From NCBI GenBank assembly GCA_964219355.1, contig CAXPOZ010000006.1:70707-134706 (forward strand): a DNA stretch of 64,000 nucleotides, read 5' to 3'. A program made the position numbers and the translations under genes. How positions within the stretch are numbered: the first letter of the stretch is position 1; each line of letters starts with the position of its first letter. The notes below the pieces were generated by a model. It was not told the DNA's origin. It searched no databases and was given only the letters and a program-made list of their open reading frames with translations. This DNA comes from Parvularcula sp964219355 (GTDB taxonomy: Bacteria; Pseudomonadota; Alphaproteobacteria; Caulobacterales; Parvularculaceae). Of this stretch, positions 9,459-17,532 are shown piece by piece.

Positions 9459-9489
9459 GGCCAAAGAGTCCAGGGAGCGCTCTTTGACC
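9459..9489 (-). terminator. Second hairpin directly after the TonB receptor stop
   Basis: Ten-base arms GGCCAAAGAG / CTCTTTGACC pair with one G-U wobble around an 11-base loop. It begins 10 bases after the receptor stop. With the hairpin at 9414-9442 it forms a tandem structure that may stabilise the receptor mRNA and reduce downstream transcription. Confidence 0.5.
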
Positions 9490-9498
9490 GAACCATGC

Positions 9499-11748
9499 TT
9501 AGATGCCGTAGCTCAACCGGATACCGATGGTCCGGGGAATGTGCGTACCGTACTTACTTTCGATGAAAGCTTCCGGGTGCACATAGGTGAGCGAGTCGTC
9601 GTCGAAGAGGTTTTCGACATAACCAACGACAGTCCATTCACCCATATCCGCACCAAGAGAAAGGTTCACCTTTTCCCAGCTATCGGTGAAGTCATATTGC
9701 GGGCTTTGGACACCCGGCTGACCCGGCACGTTCGGGAACAGTCCCGGGAACGAGCCGACATGGACGATGTTCGCGGAGAAGAATCCATCCGCTGAGTCCC
9801 CGATATCGAAATTATAGCGAAGACGCGCTGCACCCTGGAATTTCGGCGAAGCCGTCCGGGCACCTTCGACGGCACCTGAGAAGGCTGCTTCTTCCGCAGT
9901 CAGTTCAGTCACTTTCGATTCGTTGAGGGCGCCATTCACGCTCAGGACCAGATTATCAGTTGGCAGAAGTGTTGCTTCGAACTCGAAGCCCTTACTTTCG
10001 ATCTGACCGATATTGGTCGCAAACTGAACAGAGTCAGAGACCCGGTTCGCCTGCACCTGAATGTTACTCCAGTCGATGTAATAGGCAGCAAGGTTGGCAC
10101 TCAGCTTGCCATCCATCCAGACGCCCTTCATGCCAACTTCGTAGCTCTTGAGGTCATCAGAATCTGCACCCTCCGGAATGATGATATCATTCGGGTCAAG
10201 AGTACTTGCGAGGCCCGCACGTGCGTTCCGGACTGGCGCCCGGAAACCGGTCGCATAGGTGGCATAGGTCGTCACCGCAGGCGTCAGATCGTAAGAGACG
10301 CTTGCCTTGTAGGATGGACCTGTTTCCTCAGCTTTCTCCCCTTCTTCGGGCGGAATAGCCGAAACCGTCAGCGGCCCCGTCGCGAAGGTCAGCGCTGCCA
10401 GCAGGTAGTTACTATTATACCCACCAGCCTCGGTGTACCCTTGCGCATCGGTGGTCCCGTAACGCAGACCGCCAGTGAGGCGTAGCTTGTCACTGACGTG
10501 ATAGGTCAGCTCACCAAAGCCGGCGATTTCGTTCTGCCGCGCATGTGTTTTCGCACGCTGATAATATTCGTCCGGGAGACCGGTCAGCCCGCGCATGTCG
10601 AGGAACTCCTGCGTTCCGCGATAGTTCAGATCGACGTCCCGGCGCTTAGTGAAATAAAAGCCGCCAACGATCCAGTCCCACTTTCCGCCGGCAGCCGAAG
10701 CCAGACGCAGCTCCTGGGTGAAGATGTCGTCATATGCATCCGCATCAAGAGCAAATGGAATTGCTTGCGCAAAAGTCGCCGCAAGGTCGACATAGAACTT
10801 CTGATCGAATGTCGTATAGGTCGAGGAGCTGGTGAAGTTGGCCCAGTCCAGATCATATTCGACAGTACCATTGTAGTTCGTCAGCTTACCGTGGAACTGG
10901 TCAGGGCGGTCAGAGACGTGCACACGTCCAAGTTCAGGGCTGATGGTTGCCGAATCTTCGGGGTTACTTTTCTCATGCGAGAAAAGAAGCCTCACGGAGA
11001 GACGATCCGTCGGCTCGACGAGGAAAATCGCGCGTCCGCCGTAGTTTTTCAGGACGTTGGAGTTTTCAATACCGGTTCCGGCATTATCGACCCAGCCATC
11101 CTCATGTCGATAGAAGCCGACAACACGCAATGCTGCTTTGCCCTCGATAACGGGCACGTTGACCATCGCATTATACCGCTGACGGAAGGCATCTTCATCA
11201 ATGACCCCATAGTCAACGAGGGCGGAATAATCGAAATTATTGAGATCCGGGTTCTTCGTCAGGATACGCATCGCGCCGGCGAGCGACCCCGAACCGAACA
11301 GTGTCCCTTGTGGACCGCGCAGGAACTCGACGCGCTCAACATCGAATAGGTTCGGGTCGATAATGGTCGAGTTCCCGTTCGCAGAGATCGGCACTTCGTC
11401 GATATAGACAGCAACCGTACTCTGAAGGTTGGCATTATAACCATTGGTGGCAATGCCGCGCGCGGTGAAATTGTTGAAGTTCGCCGTCGGCTTGTTGAGG
11501 ATCACCCCCGGGGTTTCATCGGCGATGCCTTCATAACCGACAACGCCTTTTATCGAGAGCTCCCGTTGGTCGAATGCCGACACACTGAGAGGCACATCTT
11601 TGATGCTCTCTTCGCGACGGGTCGCTGTGACGATGATTTTATCTTCAGTGGCGGATTCGTCCGCCGACGTGTCTGTGTCCTGTGCCATAGCTGCTGGCAG
11701 GGACATCAAAAGGATCGCGCTTACCGATCCCAAAAGTTGGGCCTTCAT
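9499..11748 (-). CDS. TonB-dependent outer-membrane receptor
   Basis: Ligand-gated outer-membrane porin of 749 residues. A signal peptide (MKAQLLGSVSAILLMSLPAAMAQ) is followed by a TonB-box-like segment DKIIVTATRREESIKDVPLS and a plug domain with FLRGPQGTLFGSGSLAGAMR. The 22-strand barrel follows and ends in GIRLSYGI, near the usual aromatic end. It lacks siderophore-specific features, and the RREE-type TonB box is common in the receptors that marine and sphingomonad-like bacteria use for hydrophobic or plant-type substrates. Ribosome site GGGAGGTAG. Context (esterases, CoA ligase) suggests it takes up an ester-containing substrate; the ligand is unknown. A degenerate operator copy lies upstream. 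Confidence 0.93.
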   Translation of the reverse strand: MKAQLLGSVSAILLMSLPAAMAQDTDTSADESATEDKIIVTATRREESIKDVPLSVSAFDQRELSIKGVVGYEGIADETPGVILNKPTANFNNFTARGIATNGYNANLQSTVAVYIDEVPISANGNSTIIDPNLFDVERVEFLRGPQGTLFGSGSLAGAMRILTKNPDLNNFDYSALVDYGVIDEDAFRQRYNAMVNVPVIEGKAALRVVGFYRHEDGWVDNAGTGIENSNVLKNYGGRAIFLVEPTDRLSVRLLFSHEKSNPEDSATISPELGRVHVSDRPDQFHGKLTNYNGTVEYDLDWANFTSSSTYTTFDQKFYVDLAATFAQAIPFALDADAYDDIFTQELRLASAAGGKWDWIVGGFYFTKRRDVDLNYRGTQEFLDMRGLTGLPDEYYQRAKTHARQNEIAGFGELTYHVSDKLRLTGGLRYGTTDAQGYTEAGGYNSNYLLAALTFATGPLTVSAIPPEEGEKAEETGPSYKASVSYDLTPAVTTYATYATGFRAPVRNARAGLASTLDPNDIIIPEGADSDDLKSYEVGMKGVWMDGKLSANLAAYYIDWSNIQVQANRVSDSVQFATNIGQIESKGFEFEATLLPTDNLVLSVNGALNESKVTELTAEEAAFSGAVEGARTASPKFQGAARLRYNFDIGDSADGFFSANIVHVGSFPGLFPNVPGQPGVQSPQYDFTDSWEKVNLSLGADMGEWTVVGYVENLFDDDSLTYVHPEAFIESKYGTHIPRTIGIRLSYGI

Positions 11749-11826
11749 AGACTACCTCCCGTTCATGCCGATCTCCCGCCGGCGTGTTCGAAAACTATTG
11801 TTCAAGATCGGCCCCATGTCAATTTC

Positions 11827-11844
11827 ACTATCACGTGTGTGAAT
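11827..11844. promoter_or_regulatory. Operator-like palindrome, site 3 (degenerate, TonB receptor side)
   Basis: ACTATC-ACGTGT-GTGAAT. The GTGAAT half and the 6-bp spacing match the other sites, but the left half has two mismatches (ACTATC instead of ACTCAC). An overlapping alternative pairing, TCAC-N4-GTGA, is also present. It lies 79 bp upstream of the receptor ATG. Confidence 0.45.
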
Positions 11845-12022
11845 GTTTTTCTGGGCGCGGTTCCGCAGGTAGAATCTGTTGGCGCAATCAAAGAGATCAT
11901 TCTTTTATCCCGTTTATTTTCAATGCCTTGTAACGTTTCTTCGATTTTCGCGGATTGTGATATCATCCTTGGCGCGCTCGTAATAAGGCGCGAGAATTGA
12001 CGGAGTGTTTCGATTGAGCAAC

Positions 12023-12040
12023 ACTCACTCACTTGTGAAT
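12023..12040. promoter_or_regulatory. Operator-like palindrome, site 2 (DUF3604 promoter)
   Basis: ACTCAC-TCACTT-GTGAAT. Both half-sites are identical to site 1 (5239-5256). The surrounding 21 bases match the reverse complement of site 4 at 18 positions. It lies 93 bp before the DUF3604 start. Confidence 0.68.
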
Positions 12041-12133
12041 GAGCGTCAAAAAAGCTCAGTTCGGGAGGACAATTTGACCATCATCCGCAGGACCTGCGCG
12101 CACTCTCCCGTAACGCCATATATAGAGACAGGA

Positions 12134-14059
12134 ATGATCAGACGGACCTGCATATGCGTTTCATTTCTGGCCCTGTCGGCATGCGGAGCAGATGAGACTG
12201 CCTCCTCCCCCACGGCCCCGATCATAACTCACCCGATCGGCACTGAAGAAATAGTGACGAGCAACAGACCGGCCCCAGAGGGCCCGCTGTCCAATCCTCT
12301 CCGTAATGTCTATTTCGGCGATCTGCACATCCACACGCGGAATTCATACGACGCCTATCTCTTTAATGTGCGGGCCACACCGGATGATGCCTATCTTTAT
12401 GCCAAGGGCGGCACGATCAGACATCCGGCAGGCTTCGACATCAAAATGAAGTCGGGGCCGCTCGATTTCCTCGCCGTCACGGATCATGCCGAATATCTCG
12501 GCGTGCTGGAGGCGATCGACACACCCGGCACAGAATATTCGAAAGTTCCCTACGCGAAAGATCTGTTCTCCAGCGATACGAGCAAAGTCATCAGCGCATT
12601 CAGCCTGTTCGTGGACAGTCTTGTCAGCGGAGAGCGCCGCGAAGACCTCTCTGACCTGTCAGCCACACGGTCAGCATGGCAGGAAACGATTGAGAGTGCA
12701 GCCCGCCATAATGATCCGGGTACCTTCACGACGTTCATCGGTTATGAGTTCACCTCCGCGCCGGAGACGCGAAATCTCCACCGCAATGTCATCTTCTCTG
12801 GCACAGATGTGCCGCCGCTCCCTTTCTCAGAATTTGAATCCCAGAACCCCGAGGAGCTCTGGAACTGGCTCGACGAGCTGCGCGAAATCGGCACCGAAGC
12901 CTTGGCCATTCCGCATAATGCCAATGCTGCGGATGGGACGATGTTCGAATATGTCAAATGGGACGGCCAGCCGATCGACCGTGCCTATGCTGAGCAACGG
13001 CTGCGCAACGAGCCGCTGGTCGAGCTGATCCAGAATAAGGGGCAGTCGGAGACCATGCCGCTCCTCTCCCCGAATGATGAGTTCGCCGGCTTTGAAGTCC
13101 GGGAGACCTATGTCGGCTCGACCATGCCGATTACGAAATTTGCCGGCAGCTATGTCCGTGACGCATTGAAACGCGGTCTCGAAATTGAAACCGAGGCGGG
13201 GGTTAATCCGTACAAGATCGGCTTTGTGGCAGGCAGCGATGGGCACAACGCGGCCAGCGCCTATGCGGAGGATAATTACTACGCCAATCATGGCGTGCTG
13301 GACGGAACGGCCCGGCAACGCGGCTCTGTCCCACCCCCGGATTATGAAAGCTGGGAAGATTATTACGCAGACGGACGGCCCGCCGGGGCCTCTGCGGGAT
13401 CAGGCGGCCTGACCGCCATCTGGGCGGAAGAGAATACGCGAGACGCCCTTTACGCAGGCCTTCGCCGCAAGGAGACCTATGGAACATCAGGTCCCCGCAT
13501 TAAGGTGCGCCTCTTTGCCGGTTATGATCTCGATGGGATCGATCTTGCGACCGATGAAGGCGTTGATGCTGCCTATCGGCAGGCAATCCCCATGGGCGGT
13601 GACCTGACAGCCAAGCCCGGCAGCACACCGCAGATCGCTGCCATCGCGATGCAGGACATCGATTCCGCCCCGCTACAGCGCATACAGATTATCAAGGGCT
13701 GGGTCGATGATCGCGGCCAGTCACATGAGAAGGTGTTCGACATGGCCTGCGCCGATGACGGCACGGTCGATCCGCTGACCCATCGTTGCCCAGACAATGG
13801 TGCAGAGGTCGATCTTTCGACCTGCGCCATCTCACCGGACAAAGGCGATGCGCAGATTGCCGGCCTGTGGACGGACCCTGAATTCGATGCTGGGCAGAAT
13901 GCTTTTTATTATGCCCGCGTGCTGGAGAACCCGACCTGCCGTTGGTCGACATGGGATGCCGTGCGTGCCGGTATCGCCCCCAATCCGCGCCGTCCTGCGA
14001 CCATTCAGGAGCGTGCCTATACGTCGCCCATCTGGTACAGCCCCGCGGATGTCGACTGA
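12134..14059 (+). CDS. DUF3604 family lipoprotein (PHP-like metal-dependent protein)
   Basis: 641-residue protein with a lipoprotein signal peptide (MIRRTCICVSFLALSACGAD, lipobox LSAC). The body matches the DUF3604 family: RNVYFGDLHIHTRNSYDAY at the start, then DFLAVTDHAEYLG, IPHNAN and VGFVAGSDGHN-like motifs. These His/Asp-rich motifs resemble PHP-type phosphoesterase metal sites; the real reaction of the family is unknown. The ATG at 12134 is chosen because it gives the lipoprotein signal and has AGACAGGA before it; an upstream frame from 12005 would cover the operator. Followed by PpiC-like and HupE/UreJ-like genes with overlapping ends. Such DUF3604-PpiC-HupE groups recur beside TonB receptors in marine bacteria (recollection, not checked). 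Confidence 0.85.
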   Translation: MIRRTCICVSFLALSACGADETASSPTAPIITHPIGTEEIVTSNRPAPEGPLSNPLRNVYFGDLHIHTRNSYDAYLFNVRATPDDAYLYAKGGTIRHPAGFDIKMKSGPLDFLAVTDHAEYLGVLEAIDTPGTEYSKVPYAKDLFSSDTSKVISAFSLFVDSLVSGERREDLSDLSATRSAWQETIESAARHNDPGTFTTFIGYEFTSAPETRNLHRNVIFSGTDVPPLPFSEFESQNPEELWNWLDELREIGTEALAIPHNANAADGTMFEYVKWDGQPIDRAYAEQRLRNEPLVELIQNKGQSETMPLLSPNDEFAGFEVRETYVGSTMPITKFAGSYVRDALKRGLEIETEAGVNPYKIGFVAGSDGHNAASAYAEDNYYANHGVLDGTARQRGSVPPPDYESWEDYYADGRPAGASAGSGGLTAIWAEENTRDALYAGLRRKETYGTSGPRIKVRLFAGYDLDGIDLATDEGVDAAYRQAIPMGGDLTAKPGSTPQIAAIAMQDIDSAPLQRIQIIKGWVDDRGQSHEKVFDMACADDGTVDPLTHRCPDNGAEVDLSTCAISPDKGDAQIAGLWTDPEFDAGQNAFYYARVLENPTCRWSTWDAVRAGIAPNPRRPATIQERAYTSPIWYSPADVD

Positions 14060-14957
14060 TACCTCGCCCCGACCGGGCCTCTCCTCCTTACGCGCTTCCG
14101 GATCTAGGGCGATCCGCGAACCGCTGTTCCAGTTCCTGCTGGTCGCGATCGTCCTTTTCTCTCTCAACAGCATACTTAATGGCGGCGAGGCAGAAGGGGA
14201 CGGGCAGACCATCACCATCCCCGAAGGCCGGGTGTTGCAGATCGCGGAAAGCTATCGGCTGATGTCCGGCCGGGCGCCCAGCCGAACGGAGCTCGAAGCT
14301 CTGATTGCGGACTATGCTGATGAGGAGATTGCCGCCCGCGAAGCGACCGCGCTCGGGCTAGATGCGGATGACACGATCATCCGCCGCCGCCTGCAGCAGA
14401 AGCTGACCTTCCTCGTGGAAGACAGCGCCGCGACCAGCGAGCCGACGGCAGAAGACCTCGCCGCCTTTTTCGATGCGTATCAGGAGGATTACATCCTCCC
14501 TGCCCGGCTGGCCTTCCGGCAGATCATGGTCAGTCCTGACAAGAGAGGGGACGCAGCGTCCGACGAGGCCGCCGCGATCTTCGACGAGCTGAAGGCTGGG
14601 GCGGACCCAACCCCGCTCGGTGATCCGTCGATGCTGCCAAAATCCATGGCACCGAGCCCCGAGACCGGGATCGCGATGGTCTTTGGCCAGAGTTTTGCCG
14701 CTACACTTTTTGCCAGCGAAGAAGACGGCTGGTTTGGCCCCGTCCGCTCACCGATCGGCCTTCATCTTGTTGAGATCACGAGCCGCGAGCCCGCCCGTAT
14801 GCCAGCCTTTGCCGAAATCGAAACGCAGGTGGCTGCCGACTGGATGGCTGAGAACCGGGCCCTCGCCCGCAGCGAATTCGAGGAAAACCTTCGCGAACGC
14901 TATGACGTCACGATTGAGTGGCCAGCTGTCTATCGCGACGGCCCGGCCGGAGAATGA
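14049..14957 (+). CDS. Membrane-anchored PpiC-like peptidyl-prolyl isomerase
   Basis: 302-residue protein. One transmembrane segment near residues 24-43 (EPLFQFLLVAIVLFSLNS) is followed by a SurA/PpiC-like N-terminal helical domain and a parvulin-type domain. The C-terminal motif GWFGPVRSPIGLHLVEIT is the typical end of parvulin folds. The start at 14049 overlaps the DUF3604 stop by 11 bp; longer upstream sequence in this frame is read through the DUF3604 gene and is not coding. Probable role: periplasmic folding helper for a product of this operon, perhaps DUF3604 or the outer-membrane receptor. The isomerase core is divergent, so activity is uncertain. Confidence 0.82.
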   Translation: MSTDTSPRPGLSSLRASGSRAIREPLFQFLLVAIVLFSLNSILNGGEAEGDGQTITIPEGRVLQIAESYRLMSGRAPSRTELEALIADYADEEIAAREATALGLDADDTIIRRRLQQKLTFLVEDSAATSEPTAEDLAAFFDAYQEDYILPARLAFRQIMVSPDKRGDAASDEAAAIFDELKAGADPTPLGDPSMLPKSMAPSPETGIAMVFGQSFAATLFASEEDGWFGPVRSPIGLHLVEITSREPARMPAFAEIETQVAADWMAENRALARSEFEENLRERYDVTIEWPAVYRDGPAGE

Positions 14958-15952
14958 CATTGCGCTGGCGCCTCTTTTTCCTCCTACCGCTGATCATCGC
15001 CATTTACGGCACGGCGACAGCGCATGAAGTCCGGCCCGCATATCTTGAACTTCGCGAGATCGAGCCGAGCACCTATGACATATTGTGGAAGACACCGGCG
15101 CGAGGCGATCTGCGCCTTGCCCTGAATGTCATCCTGCCGGACAGTTGCTCCACCATCGCCCCCCACCGCACCGTCCCGGTCGAGGCCGCCGTGATCGAAC
15201 GCTGGCGCACAGCGTGTGAAGGTGGGTTACCGGGCCAGACGATCCGTATCGAGAATCTCGAGACCAGCCTGACGGATGTTATCCTGCGGGTTGAACCGCT
15301 TGATGGAGCCGCCTCTACGCTGCGACTCGACGGCGCCAACCCATCAGTGGTGATCCCGGCAAAGCAATCAGGATGGGAGGTCGCCCATTCCTATTTCGAT
15401 CTGGGGGTCGAGCATATCCTGCTCGGCTTTGACCACCTGCTCTTTGTGCTGTGTCTCCTGTTGCTGGTTCGGAATGTGCGCAGGCTGATCGGTGCTGTCA
15501 CAGCCTTTACCGTGGCCCATTCGATCACGCTGGCTGCGACGACACTCGGTCTGGTGCACCTTGCCATCGGACCGGTCGAGGCGCTGATCGCCCTCTCCAT
15601 CGCCTTTCTGGCCGCCGAGATTATCCGGGTACATAAAGGCCATGCAGGCGCGACCGCACGCTGGCCCTGGATCGCCTCTTTCGGCTTTGGTCTGCTGCAC
15701 GGTTTTGGCTTTGCCTCCGTCCTCGCGGAGATCGGCCTACCCGGCGAAGCCCTGCCGGTCGCCCTCCTGTTCTTCAATATCGGGGTCGAGGCCGGCCAGC
15801 TCCTCTTCGTCGGGGCTGTCCTGCTCGTCATGCTCCTCCTGCGGCAGTTTTCTGCCCGCCTGCCGGAATGGAGCTGGCGCGCGGCCCCCTATACGGCGGG
15901 CAGCATCGCGATGTTCTGGTTCATTGAGCGCACGGCCGGCATTATTTTCTGA
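14954..15952 (+). CDS. HupE/UreJ-like membrane protein
   Basis: 332-residue protein with a signal peptide (MTLRWRLFFLLPLIIAIYGTATA) ending before HEVRPAYLELREIE, then a periplasmic domain of about 130 residues and a C-terminal block of six or seven membrane helices. The membrane part begins GVEHILLGFDHLLFVLCLLLL, the hallmark of the HupE/UreJ_2 family, and contains conserved His and Asp residues in helices (HSITLAATTLG, FGLLHGFGFASVL). HupE/UreJ proteins are associated with nickel or other metal transport, but these long forms with an extracytoplasmic domain have no assigned function. ATGA overlap with the PpiC-like gene makes it the last gene of a three-gene unit. Confidence 0.85.
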   Translation: MTLRWRLFFLLPLIIAIYGTATAHEVRPAYLELREIEPSTYDILWKTPARGDLRLALNVILPDSCSTIAPHRTVPVEAAVIERWRTACEGGLPGQTIRIENLETSLTDVILRVEPLDGAASTLRLDGANPSVVIPAKQSGWEVAHSYFDLGVEHILLGFDHLLFVLCLLLLVRNVRRLIGAVTAFTVAHSITLAATTLGLVHLAIGPVEALIALSIAFLAAEIIRVHKGHAGATARWPWIASFGFGLLHGFGFASVLAEIGLPGEALPVALLFFNIGVEAGQLLFVGAVLLVMLLLRQFSARLPEWSWRAAPYTAGSIAMFWFIERTAGIIF

Positions 15953-15973
15953 CTCCCCGGCTAGAAGATTTTC

Positions 15974-15991
15974 ATTCACACGTTAGTGAGT
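15974..15991. promoter_or_regulatory. Operator-like palindrome, site 4 (MFS transporter promoter)
   Basis: ATTCAC-ACGTTA-GTGAGT on the plus strand, the same element as site 2 in the opposite orientation. It lies in the 212-bp gap between the HupE/UreJ-like gene and the MFS gene, 174 bp before the MFS start. No other gene is visible in this gap. Confidence 0.68.
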
Positions 15992-16164
15992 ATTGACGAC
16001 CGGCGCCTTCGCCCTGCATGATGCCGCCCAAGACCCGAATACCAATCATGAAAAAGATCGGGGAGGACGACGGATGAGGAAAGCGGCTGCCGCGCCATTC
16101 TTGGCGCGCGATACTCACGCCTATAGCTCTGTGCACGTCCTTCTTTGTGAGGGAACACCGAGCC

Positions 16165-17499
16165 ATGTCTGAGACCCCAATCGCCAATCCGGTGAACCCT
16201 GCTGCGAATATGGGCACCACTGCCGAACCAAAGCCGACAAAGCGCGCCTGGATCGTGCTGGGCATTCTCTGTTTCGTCTATATCCTGAACTTTCTGGACC
16301 GTCAGCTGCTCGCGATCCTCGCCAAGCCGATTCAGGATACGCTCAATATTTCTGACACCCAGCTCGGGCTGATCACGGGCCTCTATTTCGCTTTCTTCTA
16401 TTGTTTCATTGCCATTCCGGTCGGCTGGCTGGCAGACCGGACCCACCGGGTCGGCATTCTGTCTCTCGCCTGCGGGATCTGGAGTGCCGCGACTTTGGCC
16501 TGCGGGCTCGCCAAATCCTATCCGCAACTTGTCATTGCCCGGATGACCGTCGGCTTCGGTGAAGCGGGCGGCGTGCCGCCCTCATATGCGATCATCACGG
16601 ATTACTTCCCCAAGGGGAATCGCGGCCGGGCGCTCAGCATCTTCAATCTTGGCCCGCCCATCGGGGCAGCCCTCGGCATCGCCTTTGGCGCCGCCATTGC
16701 CGCCGCCTTCAGCTGGCGGATGGCATTTATCGTTCTAGGCGGGATCGGAATCGTCACAGCCATCGGCGTCGCCCTTTTCGTCAAGGAACCGCCACGCGGT
16801 GCCTTTGACAAAGTGTCGGACCAAGAACGACAGGAAAAAGCGAAATTCTGGGAGACACTGAAGATGTTCTTCTCCCGTAAATCGCTCATGCTTGCCGCTC
16901 TTGGCAGCGGATCGACCCAGTTCATCACCTATGGCCTTGGCAATTTCACGACGCTCTATCTGATGCGTGACAAGGGCATGACGTTGAGTGAAGTGGCTCT
17001 TTGGTATTCCCTCATCGTCGGCTTTGGCATGGGGGCCGGTATCCTCGTCTCCGGCTGGGCGATCGACAGGTTCACCAGGAAGTCAAAACAGGCTTACGCG
17101 CTTGTCCCGGCCGCCTCGCTGGCGCTCGCGATTCCATTTTACCTTGCATTCGTCTGGGCACCGACATGGGAGTGGTCGCTGATCTTCCTCATTGGCCCGA
17201 TGTTCCTCAACTATTTCTATCTCTCCTCCTCTGTCGCTCTGGTGCAGGAAGAGGTGAAACCGAACCAGCGTGTCATGTCTGGTGCTCTCTTGCTCCTTGT
17301 CATGAACTTTATCGGGCTCGGGCTCGGGCCGACCTATGTCGGCGCGGCGAGTGATTTCTTCCGAGCTGATTTCCCGGAGAATTCACTTCAGATCGCTCTC
17401 TTCACACTGACTCCATTCTATGTCTTTGCGATCATCCTCTTCCTCTGGCTCGCAAAGGTGCTGAAGAAGGAAAGTGAAGACGCCGCTGCTGCTGCATGA
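16165..17499 (+). CDS. MFS transporter, Spinster-like
   Basis: Inner-membrane major facilitator transporter, 444 residues, 12 predicted helices. The N-terminal signature NFLDRQLLAILAKPIQ and the loop GWLADRTHRVGILSLACGIW are typical of the Spinster-type family (TC 2.A.1.49), as is GFGEAGGVPPSYAIITDYFP. The start at ATG 16165 follows GAGGGAAC; a GTG at 16147 is possible but would place the ribosome site inside the gene. It is followed by a carboxylesterase 33 bp downstream. The family often accompanies TonB receptors and esterases in catabolic clusters. It probably moves the hydrolysed substrate across the inner membrane. Confidence 0.92.
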   Translation: MSETPIANPVNPAANMGTTAEPKPTKRAWIVLGILCFVYILNFLDRQLLAILAKPIQDTLNISDTQLGLITGLYFAFFYCFIAIPVGWLADRTHRVGILSLACGIWSAATLACGLAKSYPQLVIARMTVGFGEAGGVPPSYAIITDYFPKGNRGRALSIFNLGPPIGAALGIAFGAAIAAAFSWRMAFIVLGGIGIVTAIGVALFVKEPPRGAFDKVSDQERQEKAKFWETLKMFFSRKSLMLAALGSGSTQFITYGLGNFTTLYLMRDKGMTLSEVALWYSLIVGFGMGAGILVSGWAIDRFTRKSKQAYALVPAASLALAIPFYLAFVWAPTWEWSLIFLIGPMFLNYFYLSSSVALVQEEVKPNQRVMSGALLLLVMNFIGLGLGPTYVGAASDFFRADFPENSLQIALFTLTPFYVFAIILFLWLAKVLKKESEDAAAAA

Positions 17500-17504
17500 T
17501 AGGC

Positions 17505-17526
17505 CCTGCCCGCAAGAGAGGGCAGG
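17505..17526 (+). other. Intercistronic hairpin before the second esterase
   Basis: Stem CCTGCCC / GGGCAGG with an 8-base loop. Its right arm ends 6 bases before the esterase ATG and overlaps the purine-rich bases that would serve as its ribosome site, so it could limit translation unless ribosomes arrive from the MFS gene. Confidence 0.5.
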
Positions 17527-17532
17527 CATCTC

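Larger units (their letters stand above)
11749..12133. promoter_or_regulatory. Divergent control region between TonB receptor and DUF3604 gene
   Basis: 385 bp without a gene. It contains two copies of the locus palindrome, one toward each gene (11827-11844, degenerate; 12023-12040, good). Short reading frames here show no family features and no ribosome sites. The region is AT-rich near 11880-11960, consistent with promoters, but I could not assign -35/-10 boxes with confidence. Confidence 0.6.

Noticed and set aside
11820..12005. Small gene in the receptor/DUF3604 divergent region
   Set aside because: Frames here have no ribosome sites or family features and overlap the operator copies.
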